Source: Clostridium sp. CAG:1219
GTDB lineage: Bacteria > Bacillota > Clostridia > TANB77 > CAG-465
Direction: 5' to 3'
Assembly (NCBI GenBank): GCA_000433335.1
Contig: HF996736.1
Coordinates: forward strand, 8,083-18,758
DNA: 10,676 bases
This document shows positions 1-6,763 of this stretch, piece after piece. The position numbers were made by a program, and so were the translations under genes. Positions within the stretch are counted from its first letter, which is position 1. Each line of letters begins with the position of its first letter. Below the pieces are notes generated by a model. That model saw nothing but the letters and a program-made list of their open reading frames with translations. It did not search any database and was not told the DNA's origin.

Positions 1-1256
1 ATGGTCCTTGTAGACTAGAGGGAACTGTAAATATAAGTGGAGCAAAAAATGCTGCTGTAGCAATCCTACCTGCTACGCTACTGGTAAAGGGAAAGTGTCA
101 CCTAGAAAATGTTCCAGACATTAGTGATATTCGAGCTTATCTTGAAATATTAAAATCACTAGGCTCAGAAATTACTTTTATTTCAAAAAATGAATTTATT
201 GTAGATAACACAAATATAGACACAGCAATTAGTTCATATGAACTAACTAGCAAATTTAGGGCTTCTTACTATCTTTTAGGCGCTCTAATCGGGAGATTTG
301 ACGATGTAAGAATTAGTCTACCTGGTGGATGTAATCTTGGCGCACGTCCTATAGATCAACATATAAAAGCATTGGAAAAACTTGGTGCAAATGTTGAAGT
401 AAAAAATGGAAATGTATATGCTACTAAAAAAGAAAGATTAAAAGGCGCAAATATATTCTTTGATGTGGTTTCTGTAGGCGCTACTATGAATGCTATGCTT
501 GCTGCCACTTTATCTGATGGTGTTACAATACTAGAAAATGTAGCAAAAGAGCCTCATGTAATAGACCTTGCAAACTTTTTAAATTCAATGGGAGCTGACA
601 TCAGGGGTGCTGGAACAGACAGAATAAAAATCAGAGGTGTTGAAAGCTTAAGGCAAAAATCTAGCTATTCAATTATACCAGATCAAATAGAGGCTGGAAC
701 ATTTATGGTGGCAGCGGCAGCTACACAAGGTAACGTAACAATTGAAAATTGTATTCCAAAACATCTTGAACCAATAACTGCAAAGCTAAGAGAGGCTGGA
801 GCAACTGTTACAGAATCTTTAACTAGTGTTAGAGTAACTATGACAAAAAGACCAGAACCTTTTAGCATAAAAACAAGTCCATATCCAGGGTTCCCTACAG
901 ATATGCAACCTCAAATGTGTGTACTGCTTTCTATTTCGAAAGGAACTGGATCAATAGTTGAGGGTATCTGGGAATCTAGATTTCAATATACTGATGAACT
1001 AGCTAAAATGGGAGCTGACATTTCGGCTCATAATCAAACTGCAATTGTAAGAGGCGTTGAGAGGCTCTCTTCTGCTCCGGTAAGGTGCCATGATCTAAGA
1101 GCAGGAGCTGCCATGATAATTGCTGGCCTTGTAGCAGAAGGCACTACAAAAATCACAAATATTCATCATATATTACGTGGATATGAAGACATTACGGAAA
1201 AATTTAATGCTCTTGGAGCACATATTATGTACATAGAAGAAAAAGAAGAAGGTTAA
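1..1256 (+). CDS. murA: UDP-N-acetylglucosamine 1-carboxyvinyltransferase, 5' end outside window
   Basis: MurA transfers enolpyruvate from PEP to UDP-GlcNAc, the first committed step of peptidoglycan synthesis, in the cytosol. The reading frame is open from base 3 (GPCRLEGTVNISGAKNAA...), well upstream of the first internal ATG at 372, so the true start lies just left of the window. 417 residues are visible; the family is about 420-435, so only a few N-terminal residues are missing. Visible family signatures are SGAKNA near the N-terminus (catalytic Lys/Asn), PGGCNLGARP with the active-site Cys codon at 330-332 (the residue fosfomycin alkylates), YPGFPTDMQ with the catalytic Asp, and DLRAGAAM and LRGYED near the C-terminus with conserved Arg residues. 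The Cys rather than Asp predicts a fosfomycin-sensitive type. It is followed after 4 bases by walJ and probably co-transcribed with it. Confidence 0.96.
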   Translation, partial: GPCRLEGTVNISGAKNAAVAILPATLLVKGKCHLENVPDISDIRAYLEILKSLGSEITFISKNEFIVDNTNIDTAISSYELTSKFRASYYLLGALIGRFDDVRISLPGGCNLGARPIDQHIKALEKLGANVEVKNGNVYATKKERLKGANIFFDVVSVGATMNAMLAATLSDGVTILENVAKEPHVIDLANFLNSMGADIRGAGTDRIKIRGVESLRQKSSYSIIPDQIEAGTFMVAAAATQGNVTIENCIPKHLEPITAKLREAGATVTESLTSVRVTMTKRPEPFSIKTSPYPGFPTDMQPQMCVLLSISKGTGSIVEGIWESRFQYTDELAKMGADISAHNQTAIVRGVERLSSAPVRCHDLRAGAAMIIAGLVAEGTTKITNIHHILRGYEDITEKFNALGAHIMYIEEKEEG

Positions 1257-1260
1257 CAAA

Positions 1261-2055
1261 ATGATAAAAATGCACCCATTATATAGTTCAAGTTCTGGAA
1301 ATATGTTTCATATTGAAACTGATAAAACAGACATCTTAATTGATATAGGCGTTTCATATAAAGCTATAATTCAGGGATTAAAAAGTATAAATAAAGATAT
1401 ATCCGACATAAATGGAATATTAATCACACATGAACACATAGATCATATAAAAGGAATTTCACTGCTATGTAGAAAAAATGATATTCCAATATATGCTTGT
1501 AGTGATACTGCTACATATCTTGAAGACTATCTTTCAGAACAAAATATAAAATCTAGAATTATACGTGTAGAATATAATGTACCTTTCAAAATACTAGATT
1601 TTGAAATAACACCATTTGAAACTTCCCATGATGCGGTTGCTCCATGCGGTTATGATATATATACAAATGGAAAACATGTAGCTTATGCTACCGACCTTGG
1701 TATTATTACTGATGATATTACATCACATTTTAAAAACTGTGACTTTGCAATATTAGAAGCTAACTATGATAAAACAATGTTAGAATTCGGCGCTTACCCT
1801 TTCAACACAAAAAGAAGAATTGCTGGAATTAAAGGCCATCTTTCAAATGAAGATTCCGGAAAACTTATCGCAAGTATGTATAATTATAATTCAAAAAACT
1901 ATATATTATCTCATATGAGTGAAAATAATAATAACATTGAAATGGCAAAACAAAGTATTAATTGCATACTAGAAGAGCAAGGAATAAACTTAGAGGATAT
2001 TTCTATAAATTTTGCCTCTAAAAATCTATCCTCAGAGGAGTATACAATATTATGA
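1261..2055 (+). CDS. walJ: WalJ/YycJ-family metallo-beta-lactamase-fold hydrolase
   Basis: This 264-residue protein has the metallo-beta-lactamase fold of the YycJ/WalJ family. It opens with the family's LYSSSSGN stretch (residues 7-14), followed by ILIDIGVS (25-32) and the metal-binding THEHIDH motif (His57, His59, Asp61, His62). Later candidate ligands are in SHDAVAP, YATDLG and KGHLSNED. Family members have been proposed to be 5'-3' DNA exonucleases linked to mismatch repair, and in Bacilli they sit near the walRK cell-wall regulators; neither role can be tested here. No signal peptide or membrane segment is seen, so it is probably cytosolic. The ATG follows an AAGAAGG site embedded in the last codons of murA, and the stop overlaps the rlmH start (ATGA). 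The overlap and 4-base gap mark a murA-walJ-rlmH transcription unit. Confidence 0.9.
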   Translation: MIKMHPLYSSSSGNMFHIETDKTDILIDIGVSYKAIIQGLKSINKDISDINGILITHEHIDHIKGISLLCRKNDIPIYACSDTATYLEDYLSEQNIKSRIIRVEYNVPFKILDFEITPFETSHDAVAPCGYDIYTNGKHVAYATDLGIITDDITSHFKNCDFAILEANYDKTMLEFGAYPFNTKRRIAGIKGHLSNEDSGKLIASMYNYNSKNYILSHMSENNNNIEMAKQSINCILEEQGINLEDISINFASKNLSSEEYTIL

Positions 2056-2537
2056 TAAATATTAAAATTATTTGTATCGGTAAAATGAAAGAAAAATCTA
2101 TGAAGGAAGTTTTAGATGAATATATCAAAAAGCTTTCAAAATTTGCTAGACTTGACATAATTGAGCTTACAGATGAAAAGATACCCGATAACGCAAAAAC
2201 TGCTGAGATAAGTAAAATTAAAGAAATTGAATCGAAAAAAGTATTAAATACAATAGATAAAATTGGCAAAAAATATGTTTTGGCTTGTGACCCTAATGGA
2301 AAACAACTAAATTCTATTGAATTTGCAGACACTATAGAGTCCTCTCTTCTTTTAAATTCAACTCTTACTTTTGTTATTGGAGGTAGTCTAGGTTTAAGTG
2401 ATACGCTAAAACAAAAAGCCAATAAGTTGATATCTTTTTCTAAACTTACTTTCCCACATCAGCTTTTTAGAGTTATACTTGCAGAACAAATTTACAGAGC
2501 TTTTAAAATTATAAATAATGAAACATACCATAAGTAA
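2052..2537 (+). CDS. rlmH: 23S rRNA (pseudouridine1915-N3)-methyltransferase RlmH
   Basis: RlmH is a SPOUT-class SAM methyltransferase that modifies pseudouridine 1915 in helix 69 of 23S rRNA on assembled 70S ribosomes. The 161-residue length fits the family (about 155-160). Visible signatures are the N-terminal IKIICIGKMKE strand, the knot SAM-binding segment TFVIGGSLGLSD, the FPHQLFRVILAEQIYRAFKI block and the characteristic C-terminal YHK. The ATG overlaps the walJ stop codon. An AGAGGAG site lies at 2034-2040, 11 bases upstream, inside walJ. Its stop codon falls in the loop of the downstream terminator hairpin, so the gene runs right up to the end of its transcript. Confidence 0.96.
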   Translation: MINIKIICIGKMKEKSMKEVLDEYIKKLSKFARLDIIELTDEKIPDNAKTAEISKIKEIESKKVLNTIDKIGKKYVLACDPNGKQLNSIEFADTIESSLLLNSTLTFVIGGSLGLSDTLKQKANKLISFSKLTFPHQLFRVILAEQIYRAFKIINNETYHK

Positions 2538-2555
2538 TTGGTATGTTATTTTTTT
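2522..2555 (+). terminator. Intrinsic terminator of murA-walJ-rlmH
   Basis: A perfect 9-bp inverted repeat, AACATACCA (2522-2530) and TGGTATGTT (2539-2547), encloses an 8-base loop. One A separates it from seven Ts (2549-2555). The T-run is on the + strand, so it terminates the rlmH transcript. The rlmH stop TAA (2535-2537) lies in the loop and the last codons of the opposing cysE gene overlap the 3' arm. On the - strand there is no clear T-run after the stem, so termination of cysE here would be weak. Confidence 0.85.
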
Positions 2556-3091
2556 ATTATTTTTCTCTCAGGTATTCCAACTACTGTACTTCCTTCTTCA
2601 ACATCACATAATACAACAGAATTGGCGCCTATTTTTACGTTATCTCCTATAAGTATATTTCCGAGTATTTTACTACCAGATCCAATAAACACGTTATTCC
2701 CTATAGTAGGATGTCTCTTAATGCATTTTTTTCCGGTTCCACCAAGAGTAACTCCGTGATATATAGTGCAGTCATCTCCTATTTTAGTTGTTTCTCCTAT
2801 AACTACTCCCATTCCATGATCTATTACTAATCTTTTTCCTATAGTAGCTCCTGGGTGAATTTCTATACCAGTAAAAAATCTATTTGTCTGTGAGACAAAT
2901 CTTGCTAAAAAATATAATCCTTTTATATAAAAAAAATGAGCAATTCTATGTATTATTATTGCCTTATATCCTGGATACAAAAAAATAACATACCAAATGT
3001 TTCTTGCTGCAGGATCTTTTTTAACAAAATTTTGAGCATCTAAATACATTTCATTAAAGACTTGTTTAATTTTACAAAAAAAATTCTTCAA
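2546..3091 (-). CDS. cysE: Serine O-acetyltransferase (short EpsC/CysE type)
   Basis: CysE acetylates L-serine with acetyl-CoA to give O-acetylserine, the carbon backbone for cysteine synthesis. The 181-residue protein has the SAT N-terminal segment with DPAAR (residues 26-30), then a left-handed beta-helix of hexapeptide repeats (about 76-175) including [23 protein letters not shown] (catalytic His92) and [11 protein letters not shown]. The closing VVGIPERKI is typical of the family. Length matches the short Gram-positive/EpsC form, which lacks the longer N-terminal domain of the enterobacterial enzyme. The start is TTG at 3091-3089, chosen because a strong GGAGGTGA site (3106-3099) stands 7 bases upstream; the first in-frame ATG is 14 codons later with no comparable site. 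It is the last - strand gene, 63 bases after ymdB, and converges with rlmH. Confidence 0.94.
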   Translation of the reverse strand: MKNFFCKIKQVFNEMYLDAQNFVKKDPAARNIWYVIFLYPGYKAIIIHRIAHFFYIKGLYFLARFVSQTNRFFTGIEIHPGATIGKRLVIDHGMGVVIGETTKIGDDCTIYHGVTLGGTGKKCIKRHPTIGNNVFIGSGSKILGNILIGDNVKIGANSVVLCDVEEGSTVVGIPERKIIKK

Positions 3092-3126
3092 AAATATATC
3101 ACCTCCGCTTATTATAATATATTTTT
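3090..3126 (-). promoter_or_regulatory. Inverted repeat around the cysE ribosome binding site
   Basis: In the cysE leader, AAAAATATAT (3126-3117) and ATATATTTTT (3099-3090) can pair perfectly over 10 bp. The 17-base loop carries the GGAGGTG site, and the 3' arm reaches into the first two bases of the TTG start. The stem is entirely A-U, so the repeat could be chance in an AT-rich leader or a weak translational control element. No known riboswitch or T-box motif is recognised. Confidence 0.3.
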
Positions 3127-3154
3127 GAAAAATCTTATTGTTACATTAATCTAT

Positions 3155-3941
3155 TTATAAATTTATTCTTTTTATACTAGTTGCAATATTTTTCGTATCA
3201 TCAGTTTCTACAATTATTGCATTAAAAATCGCACTATTTTCTGAACATTCATATTTTATCTTTTCACCAGTTACAAACCTTCTGATTGCAATCTCCTTTT
3301 TTAATCCAAGTACGCTATCAGAAGGCCCTGTCATACCAACATCTGTAATATATGCCATCTTTCCATCTATTATTTTTTCATCTGCAGTCTGTACATGTGT
3401 GTGTGTACCAAAAACACATGTAACATCATCTTTAAGATAATATCCCATAGCAATTTTCTCTGCTGTAGCTTCTGCATGAAAGTCAAGGAAAATATAGTCT
3501 ACCTTTAATTCTTTTAATTTCTTTATTATCTTTTTTGCGCTGTCAAAAGGGCATATAGAATTTTCCTCTTTTACTTCTCCTATATTTACTCTTCCTATCA
3601 AATTCATTATAGCTATTTTTTTTCCATTTTTTTCAACTAATATATATTCCTTATCCTCAAGATTAGTAATGTTTGAAGGAATTATAAGTCTTGGCAATTC
3701 CTTATACATAGTAGCCATTTCTTTTCTGTAATATATATGATTTCCCATAGTAATCGCATCTACTTTTGCTTTAATCAATCTATCATATTCTACTTTTCTT
3801 AATCCCTTACCATTTGCGGAATTTTCGCCATTAGCAATAATAAAATCAATATTTTCCTTTAATGTTAACTCTTTTATTTTTCTCTCAACCATATTAAGTC
3901 CAGGTTGTCCGAACTATATCGCCAATTATTAAAAACTTCAT
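3155..3941 (-). pseudogene. ymdB: YmdB-family 2',3'-cyclic nucleotide phosphodiesterase, frameshifted near the N-terminus
   Basis: YmdB is a calcineurin-like metallophosphoesterase; in Bacillus subtilis it hydrolyses 2',3'-cyclic nucleotides and affects biofilm and sporulation decisions. Translation should begin at ATG 3941, 8 bases after AGGAG (3954-3950). It gives MKFLIIGDIV, then hits TAA at 3896-3894 because of one extra C (a G at 3911 on the + strand). Skipping that base yields GDIVGQPGLNMVERK..., a 261-residue protein close to the family's ~264. Corrected numbering shows metal-site residues: Asp8, Glu39 and Asn40 in ANGENSANGKG, GNH at 66-68, DFHAEAT (His155) and GTHTHVQTAD (His180, His182), then ITDVGMTGP. 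The in-frame ATG at 3892 lacks a good ribosome site, and starting there would lose Asp8. The rest of the gene is intact, so sequencing error or very recent loss is likely. Confidence 0.88.
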
Positions 3942-3967
3942 ATCTTATGCTCCTATTTTCGTTTATT

Positions 3968-3996
3968 ATATTACTATATAACATAAAAAAAGTCAA
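3968..3996 (-). promoter_or_regulatory. Probable sigma-A promoter of ymdB
   Basis: The -35 box TTGACT (3996-3991) and the -10 box TAATAT (3973-3968) are separated by 17 bases. The start ATG of ymdB is 26 bases further on, after an AGGAG site. The -35 box directly follows the T-run of the ankyrin-gene terminator, so the two units are insulated. A second TATAAT starts three bases after the TAATAT box begins, but with a 20-base spacer it is less suitable. Confidence 0.6.
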
Positions 3997-3997
3997 G

Positions 3998-4054
3998 AAA
4001 AATTCCCAAATACACCATTACATAAAAGTTAAATTATGTAATAATGTATCCAGG
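3998..4054 (-). terminator. Terminator of the ankyrin-repeat gene
   Basis: Read on the - strand, 4054-4034 pairs with 4025-4005 over 21 bp across an 8-base loop, followed by AA and five Ts (4002-3998). The inner nine pairs (ATTACATAA with TTATGTAAT) are Watson-Crick. The outer part needs five G-U wobbles, which form only in the - strand transcript because the + strand RNA would have A-C mismatches. This asymmetry and the T-run point to an RNA hairpin ending the upstream - strand gene. Confidence 0.65.
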
Positions 4055-4066
4055 AATATATTCAAA

Positions 4067-4600
4067 TTACTTACCCTTTAAAATTTTAAGTATATTCTTA
4101 TTACCTCTTTCCCTCGCTGCAGAAATTACTTCATTATTTTTCCTGTCTGCTCCGAACTTTATAAGTTTCCTTACTATTTCTTCATTGTTTTTCTTTACAG
4201 CCAACACTAATGCAAAACTTTCAAAATTATTTACCGGCACTCCTGCTTTAAGAAGAATATCTACCATTTCAATATTTTCTCTTCTCACAGCTTCACACAG
4301 TGAATAATTTCTTTTTGAATTTACATTAATATTATTATTTAAAAGTAACCGAACAATGTCTAAGTTCTCAGACTCAACAGCATAAATTAGCGCATCTCCG
4401 TCATTTCTGTTTACATCTTCTCCAAGCTTTATTAGTTTTTCTACTACAGAATAGAGGTTATACCGTGCTGCATAGATTATTAGCGGAACATTATTTACAA
4501 AAATTTCAGTATTTTCTCCTATCAATTCCATTAAACGTTTCGGGTCCTGTACCTCATCACTGCACGTTGTAAGACAGATTTTTTCAGCTTTAGTGCTCAT
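4067..4600 (-). CDS. Ankyrin-repeat protein
   Basis: A 177-residue cytosolic-looking protein starting MSTKAEKICL. After an approximately 35-residue N-terminal segment it has four tandem ankyrin units and a partial fifth: VPLIIYAARYN..., GDALIYAVESENLDIVRLLL..., NYSLCEAVRRENIEMVDILL..., SFALVLAVKKNNEEIVRKLI... and VISAARERGNKNILKIL. Consecutive repeats are 30 residues, shorter than the usual 33, and the TPLH motif is degenerate. Ankyrin repeats bind proteins; no partner or enzymatic domain is visible, so the function is unknown. The start ATG (4600) follows AGGAGG at 4616-4611; an in-frame ATG 10 codons upstream has no ribosome site and is rejected. The gene has its own promoter and terminator. 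Its arginine codons differ from its neighbours (two CGG, three AGG, one CGT), hinting at separate ancestry. Confidence 0.88.
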   Translation of the reverse strand: MSTKAEKICLTTCSDEVQDPKRLMELIGENTEIFVNNVPLIIYAARYNLYSVVEKLIKLGEDVNRNDGDALIYAVESENLDIVRLLLNNNINVNSKRNYSLCEAVRRENIEMVDILLKAGVPVNNFESFALVLAVKKNNEEIVRKLIKFGADRKNNEVISAARERGNKNILKILKGK

Positions 4601-4656
4601 ATAAGATTTTCCTCCTGCAAAATATTGCATATAACAAAATGTTTAAATTCTAAGGT

Positions 4657-4685
4657 ATTATATCACAAATTCCTCTATTTTACAA
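4657..4685 (-). promoter_or_regulatory. Sigma-A promoter of the ankyrin-repeat gene
   Basis: A near-consensus promoter lies on the - strand: -35 TTGTAA (4685-4680), a 17-base spacer, then a perfect -10 TATAAT (4662-4657) preceded by TGA, an extended -10 element. Transcription would start near 4650, about 50 bases before the ATG. The -35 box lies only 5 bases past the stop codon of the activase gene. Confidence 0.75.
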
Positions 4686-4690
4686 CGATT

Positions 4691-5653
4691 TTATACGGCT
4701 GTTCTTTTAGTATTTTGGCATCTTGAACCTATAGTGTCAATTAGTTTACCATCACTATATATCGAAACTAACTCACAATTATTTGCACAACCGCTACAAT
4801 CAGATGACTTAATATCAAATTTTTTATTTTTAATGTCAAAATCAAAAGGTAACTTCTCAGTAGCAGAATTTTTCGAAATTATGGCTATTCCCAGTGCACC
4901 AAAAAGATGTGAGTCTTTATCTACATATACTTTTTTATGTAATAACTTTTCAAATGCCTTTACAACACCAATATTTTTACTTACTCCTCCTTGAAATACT
5001 ACTCTATCCTCTATTTTTTTATTTTTACACAAATTGTTTAAATAATTTTTTGCAACAGCCTCACATATACCTGCTATAATATCTTCTTTTTTAGCACCAA
5101 CCTGTGCTCTATGAACTAAATCAGATTCAGCAAATACTGTACACCTTGCAGCAATTTTAGCAGGATTTTTAGACGTAAGAGCAATTTTTCCTATATCTTT
5201 TACGTCTACTCCAAGTCTCTTTGCCTGTGAAGATAAAAAAGCACCTGTTCCAGCAGCACAAAGAGTATTCATTGCATAATCTACTACTACCCCATTTTTT
5301 ATAAATATTATTTTTGAGTCTTGACCTCCTATTTCAAGAATTGTAGAAACGTCTTTATATCTTGACATAGTTCCAACTGCATGAGCAGTTATTTCATTTT
5401 TTATTACATTTGCACCAAGAATACTACCAATTAGATTTCTAGCAGATCCTGTTGTACCAATCCCATATAATTCTACATTAATACCAAAATCATCTATTTG
5501 TTTTTTTAAGCTTTCTATAACTTTTTTTGTAGCATCAATCGGAGAAGCAGATGTCTCTAAATATTCAGACGCAATTATATCATTTTTTTCATTTATTATT
5601 ACTCCCTTAGTAGATATAGAACCTATATCTACCCCTAAAAAATACTTTTCCAA
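4691..5653 (-). CDS. Acyl-CoA dehydratase activase (BadF/BadG/BcrA/BcrD/HgdC ATPase family)
   Basis: A 320-residue ASKHA-fold ATPase of the family that activates 2-hydroxyacyl-CoA dehydratases and benzoyl-CoA reductases. The known activases are homodimers with a bridging [4Fe-4S] cluster, and ATP hydrolysis drives a low-potential electron into a partner enzyme. Visible motifs are GVDIGSISTKG (7-17, phosphate binding), EIGGQDSK (107-114), LCAAGTGAFL with Cys132, ARCTVFAESD with Cys171 (the two cluster ligands in HgdC), VVFQGGVSKN (218-227) and FGALGIA (251-257). A C-terminal tail adds Cys286, Cys289, Cys293 and Cys312, absent from short HgdC-type activases. The start is TTG 5653-5651, 10 bases after AGGAG (5668-5664) and 2 bases after the stop of the COG3581 gene. 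The physiological substrate cannot be inferred: no dehydratase of known specificity, CoA-transferase or fermentation gene is nearby. Confidence 0.9.
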   Translation of the reverse strand: MEKYFLGVDIGSISTKGVIINEKNDIIASEYLETSASPIDATKKVIESLKKQIDDFGINVELYGIGTTGSARNLIGSILGANVIKNEITAHAVGTMSRYKDVSTILEIGGQDSKIIFIKNGVVVDYAMNTLCAAGTGAFLSSQAKRLGVDVKDIGKIALTSKNPAKIAARCTVFAESDLVHRAQVGAKKEDIIAGICEAVAKNYLNNLCKNKKIEDRVVFQGGVSKNIGVVKAFEKLLHKKVYVDKDSHLFGALGIAIISKNSATEKLPFDFDIKNKKFDIKSSDCSGCANNCELVSIYSDGKLIDTIGSRCQNTKRTAV

Positions 5654-5655
5654 AT

Positions 5656-6751
5656 TTACACAACTCCTTTTAATTTACTTTCCTTTTTCATTTTAAGCAT
5701 ATCGGCAAATGCTTCTATTCTTGTTAAAATTCCCTCTCTTGACGTTTGTGAATCAAATGTTAAATACATTATTGGCATATCGAAATCCTCGGACACTTTT
5801 TGCAATATCGGCATGGCATTAATTTCAGGCGTACATCCAAATGGTTTTAGATGAATAATACCATCATAGCCTTCCTTTGCGAGAGTTACTGCGTGTGCAA
5901 TGCTCTCAGCACCATCTGCACCAAGTGTGTAATTTATATAATCTTTTGCATCTTCTAATATTTTTTTCTCACTTTTACCTTTTCTAAATAATAAATAGGT
6001 AACTGTAGTATATCGTCTTAAGCTTATTCCAAGCTTTGTTAGTTGTTCTTCCATAAAAAAACTTGCAAATGGCTCCATTAAGCTATAAAGCTCACCGACC
6101 AGACCTACCTTTAAAAAATCTTGATTTTTATTCAGCCTTACTCCTCGTATTCTCTTTTCATATGTATTTTTAATTCTTATAAAATCTTTTCTATCTTTTA
6201 CTACTTTAATTTCCCTTAAAAATTCATCATGTATTTTTTCAAGCTCTCCGGGGCTTTACTTGATATAATATATTTTCTCTTATATAAGTTTCTAAATCAT
6301 CCATAAATTCTATCATCTTTATTGTAAGTAAAAATCTTGATACAAAATGTGTAAAACTTAATTTACTGTTAAAGCTTTTTACTTTTTTATATATTTTTGA
6401 AATATTTATACCTTGTGGATCCGAAAGCGTTATAAAATCAAAACTATAGCCTAAATCTTTTAATATTTGTTCTTGTACTTCGCTATAATACCCATATTTA
6501 CAACCACCACCAATTTGTACTAACACATTTGCTCCTGCCTCCAACGCTTCTATATAATTTCCCATATTATATTTAAAAGGAGTACAAATAAATTCTGGAC
6601 TATTTAATGATCCTATTTCGAGGCTTTTTATAGAATTTTTATTTGGCACTAATATCTCACATTTTGATTTATCAATTAAGTTATCAAATAAATTGTATAC
6701 TGGTATATAATAGTTTCCTATATGAGGAAAACTAATTATGTTCTTTTTCAC
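5656..6751 (-). pseudogene. COG3581-type 2-hydroxyacyl-CoA dehydratase-like protein, frameshifted mid-gene
   Basis: Two adjacent pieces in different frames are halves of one protein. The first runs from GTG 6751 to TGA 6239 and ends QVKPRRA; the second frame continues GELEKIHDEFLREIKVVKD... to the stop at 5658-5656. Removing one C from the CCCC run (+ strand 6250-6253) joins them as QVKPGELEKIHDEF, giving 364 residues, a normal length for COG3581. A TAA in the second frame (6258-6256) and the TGA in the first (6241-6239) confine the shift to a 14-base interval. Possible cluster-ligand cysteines are Cys56 (EFICTPFKYNMGNY), Cys84 (QIGGGCKYGYY) and Cys306 (KPFGCTPEINAMP); VGLVGELYSLMEPF is another family block. 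The exact role of this family is not known. The ribosome site is an odd run of six Gs (6763-6758), five bases before the GTG. Confidence 0.82.
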
Positions 6752-6763
6752 AAAAATCCCCCC

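Noticed and set aside
2018..2422. Long - strand open frame opposite rlmH
   Set aside because: Antisense shadow of rlmH, which has all its family motifs; no ribosome site and low-complexity hydrophobic translation.
2538..2759. + strand open frame directly after rlmH
   Set aside because: It starts within the terminator hairpin and lies antisense to the cysE beta-helix.
3092..3125. TATAAT in the cysE leader (3116-3111) as a -10 box
   Set aside because: No -35 box at 16-18 bases, and transcription would start inside the ribosome binding site; cysE is more simply read from the ymdB promoter.
4463..4465. Possibility that CGG is unassigned or means something other than arginine in this organism
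   Set aside because: The ankyrin gene reads through two in-frame CGG codons, here (YAARYN) and at about 4348-4350 (DIVRLLL), at positions where arginine is common in ankyrin repeats. The frame stays intact, so arginine decoding fits best.
4734..5079. Two + strand open frames opposite the activase gene
   Set aside because: Shadows of the activase; no family resemblance and no plausible start signals.
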